Assembly: GCF_001022965.1 (NCBI RefSeq)
Contig: NZ_LECZ01000026.1
Coordinates: forward strand, 496,001-560,000
Direction of reading: 5' to 3'
DNA length: 64,000 bases
DNA from: Enterobacter genomosp. O
GTDB lineage: Bacteria; Pseudomonadota; Gammaproteobacteria; Enterobacterales; Enterobacteriaceae
This document shows positions 62,710-64,000 of the stretch, one piece after another. Under the pieces are notes generated by a model. That model worked only from the letters and a program-made list of their open reading frames with translations. It made no database searches and was not told where the DNA came from. Each line of letters begins with the position of its first letter. Positions within the stretch are counted from its first letter, which is position 1. Position numbers and translations under genes: made by a program.

Positions 62710-63351
62710 ATGAATACATTAACTTCCATGAACGGCATCGCTCGCGCGATCCGCAATCTGATTCGTATCGGTGTTGTGACCGATGTTGACCTCAACAGAG
62801 GGCTTTGTCGCGTCCAGACCGGCGGGATGAAAACCACCTGGCTGAACTGGCTAACCTGCCGCGCGGGACGTTCGCGCGTGTGGTGGGCCCCTTCCGAGGG
62901 AGAGCAGGTGCTGCTGCTGGCCATCGGCGGGGAGCTTGATACCGCCTTCGTGCTGCCCGGCATTTTCTCGGACGACCATCCGGCGCCGTCCGAGTCGCCT
63001 GACGCGTTCCACGTCTCGTTTCCGGACGGCGCGGTCATCGAGTACGAGCCCGGGCGCGGGGCGCTGACGGTTTCAGGCATTAAAACGGCCGACGTTACCG
63101 CCTCTGAATCGCTGACCGCCACCGTGCCGGAGGTGCGGGTGACGTCAACGTCACGCATCACGCTGGATACGCCAGAAGTGGTGTGCACTAACAAGTTAAT
63201 TACCGCCTCTCTTGAAGTACAGAAGGGCGGTGTGATGGCCGGAAATATCGAGCATTCCGGCGGCAAATTCACCTCCAACGGGGTGCAGGTGGACAACCAT
63301 GCGCACGGCGGTGTGCAAAGCGGCGGAAGCTGGACTAAGGGGACACAATGA
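62710..63351 (+). CDS. V: Baseplate spike protein V (P2 gpV-like)
   Basis: 213 residues from the ATG at 62710 (MNTLTSMNGIARAIRNLIR), close to P2 gpV (211). An OB-fold N-terminal domain (CRVQTGGMKTTWLNWLTCRAGRSRVWWAPSEGEQVLLLAIGGELDTAFVLPGIFS) is followed by a trimeric beta-helix (VTATVPEVRVTSTSRITLDTPEVVCTNKLIT) and a histidine-containing tip (HAHGG) that may bind iron as in P2 V. It is the membrane-puncturing spike at the tail tip. The start overlaps no other gene and W begins 4 bases before its end. Confidence 0.95.
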   Translation: MNTLTSMNGIARAIRNLIRIGVVTDVDLNRGLCRVQTGGMKTTWLNWLTCRAGRSRVWWAPSEGEQVLLLAIGGELDTAFVLPGIFSDDHPAPSESPDAFHVSFPDGAVIEYEPGRGALTVSGIKTADVTASESLTATVPEVRVTSTSRITLDTPEVVCTNKLITASLEVQKGGVMAGNIEHSGGKFTSNGVQVDNHAHGGVQSGGSWTKGTQ

Positions 63352-63698
63352 CGGTGCGTTACAGGGGAATGAACAGGCAGACCGGGCTTAGCATTTCAGA
63401 GGCTGACCACATCCGGCAAAGCGTGCGCGACATTCTGGTCACGCCGATTGGCTCGCGGGTCATGCGCCGGGATTACGGCTCGCTGCTGGCGGCGATGATC
63501 GACAGGCCGCAGAGTCCGGCGCTGCGCCTGCAAATCATGGCCGCCTGTTATTCCGCCATCCAGAAATGGGAGCCGCGGATAAGCCTGACGGCCATCACCT
63601 TCGAGCGTTCGGAGAACGACGGGACGTTGTATGTCGATATCACCGGCACGCGCCCGACCTCCGGACAATCCTTTTCTATCACCATTTCACTGAGTTAA
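63348..63698 (+). CDS. W: Baseplate wedge protein W (P2 gpW-like)
   Basis: 116 residues, similar in length to P2 gpW (115) and to T4 gp25. Conserved: VRDILVTPIGSRVMRRDYGSLLAAMIDRPQSPALRLQI and KWEPRISLTAITFERS. It forms part of the baseplate wedge and is related to contractile-system lysozyme-like wedge proteins (gp25/TssE). It overlaps V by 4 bases. Confidence 0.95.
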   Translation: MTVRYRGMNRQTGLSISEADHIRQSVRDILVTPIGSRVMRRDYGSLLAAMIDRPQSPALRLQIMAACYSAIQKWEPRISLTAITFERSENDGTLYVDITGTRPTSGQSFSITISLS

Positions 63699-63703
63699 AC
63701 GCT

Positions 63704-64000
63704 ATGGCTATTGTTGATCTGAGCCAGCTCGCCGCGCCTGATGTCGTGGAGGAGGTGGATTATGAAACGCTGTTGGCAGAACGAAAGGCCACCTTTGTCT
63801 CGCTCTATCCGGAAGAGGAGCGAGAGGCGATTGCACGGACGCTGACGCTGGAGTCGGAGCCGATTGTGAAGCTCCTGCAGGAGAACGCCTACCGGGAAGT
63901 TATCTGGCGCCAGCGCGTTAACGAGGCCGCGCGTGCGGTCATGTTGGCCTATGCCGCAGGCAGCGATCTGGACCAGATTGGGGCAAACGCTAATCTTGAG
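63704..64000 (+). CDS. J: Baseplate protein J (P2 gpJ-like), 5' part
   Basis: The first 99 residues are seen before the window ends: MAIVDLSQLAAPDVVEEVDYETLLAERK, PEEEREAIARTLTLESEPIVKLLQENAYREVIWRQRVNEAARAVMLAYAAGSDLDQIGANANLE. This is the N-terminus of the P2 gpJ / T4 gp6-like baseplate wedge family. It begins 5 bases after W. Further tail genes (I, H, G, FI, FII and so on) are expected beyond the window. Confidence 0.93.
   Translation, partial: MAIVDLSQLAAPDVVEEVDYETLLAERKATFVSLYPEEEREAIARTLTLESEPIVKLLQENAYREVIWRQRVNEAARAVMLAYAAGSDLDQIGANANLE

Overview
The window looks like the chromosome of an Enterobacteriaceae species close to Enterobacter, Lelliottia or Leclercia. The gene order follows the E. 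coli K-12 tdc-yhaK-yhaJ-yqjG-...-exuR-exuT-uxaCA-sstT-alx-ygjR-ygjP-rlmG-fadH and patA-aer-yqjI-yqjH blocks almost gene for gene, and protein lengths mostly match K-12. The genus is inferred from gene content and base composition only.

Layout. (1) 1-21.8 kb is conserved core: the 3' end of a glycyl-radical formate-lyase (tdcE-like), a Spy/CpxP-like chaperone, yhaK, yhaJ, yhaH, yqjG, yqjF, the yqjCDEK membrane cluster, mzrA-yqjA, the hexuronate genes exuR, exuT and uxaCA with CRP-like sites, sstT, alx behind a yybP-ykoY-type RNA leader, ygjR, ygjP, rlmG and fadH. Intergenic gaps here carry a repeated palindrome (GTGAGGG / GGGAGAGGG), REP elements and one ERIC element. (2) 21.9-30.5 kb is a complete AI-2 uptake and processing locus, lsrK-lsrR divergent from lsrACDBFG, in the fadH-patA interval where K-12 has ebg and neighbouring genes. 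(3) 30.6-38.7 kb holds a B3/B4-domain gene divergent from an XRE-cupin regulator, patA (TTG start, sigma-54-type promoter), aer and a second chemoreceptor (both behind sigma-28-type promoters), and the divergent pair yqjI/yqjH.

(4) 38.7-55.3 kb is an accessory island: a coiled-coil protein with an HPD J-domain-like motif, then a contact-dependent inhibition (CDI) locus. It has the transporter cdiB, the 3436-residue effector cdiA with a VENN-delimited toxin that has colicin E3-like catalytic spacing, and the overlapping immunity gene cdiI. Downstream is a patchwork of small AT-rich genes, probable orphan immunity genes, a BamE-like lipoprotein and decayed cdiA fragments. One fragment holds ten perfect copies of AGAAC.

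(5) 55.3-64.0 kb (continuing past the window) is a P2/186-type prophage segment. It keeps a 186-like CI repressor, early genes, the gpA replication initiator and a LexA-boxed Tum/DinI-like gene, then the tail and lysis genes X-Y-K-lysB-lysC-R-V-W-J. There is no integrase beside the repressor, no cox/apl or cII, no head module (Q-P-O-N-M-L) and no gene S between R and V. SOS control, lysis genes and tail genes without a head suggest a phage-tail-like bacteriocin (tailocin), though a cryptic prophage remnant is the simpler alternative. If it works, the island would combine contact-dependent (CDI) and released (tail particle) competition systems side by side.
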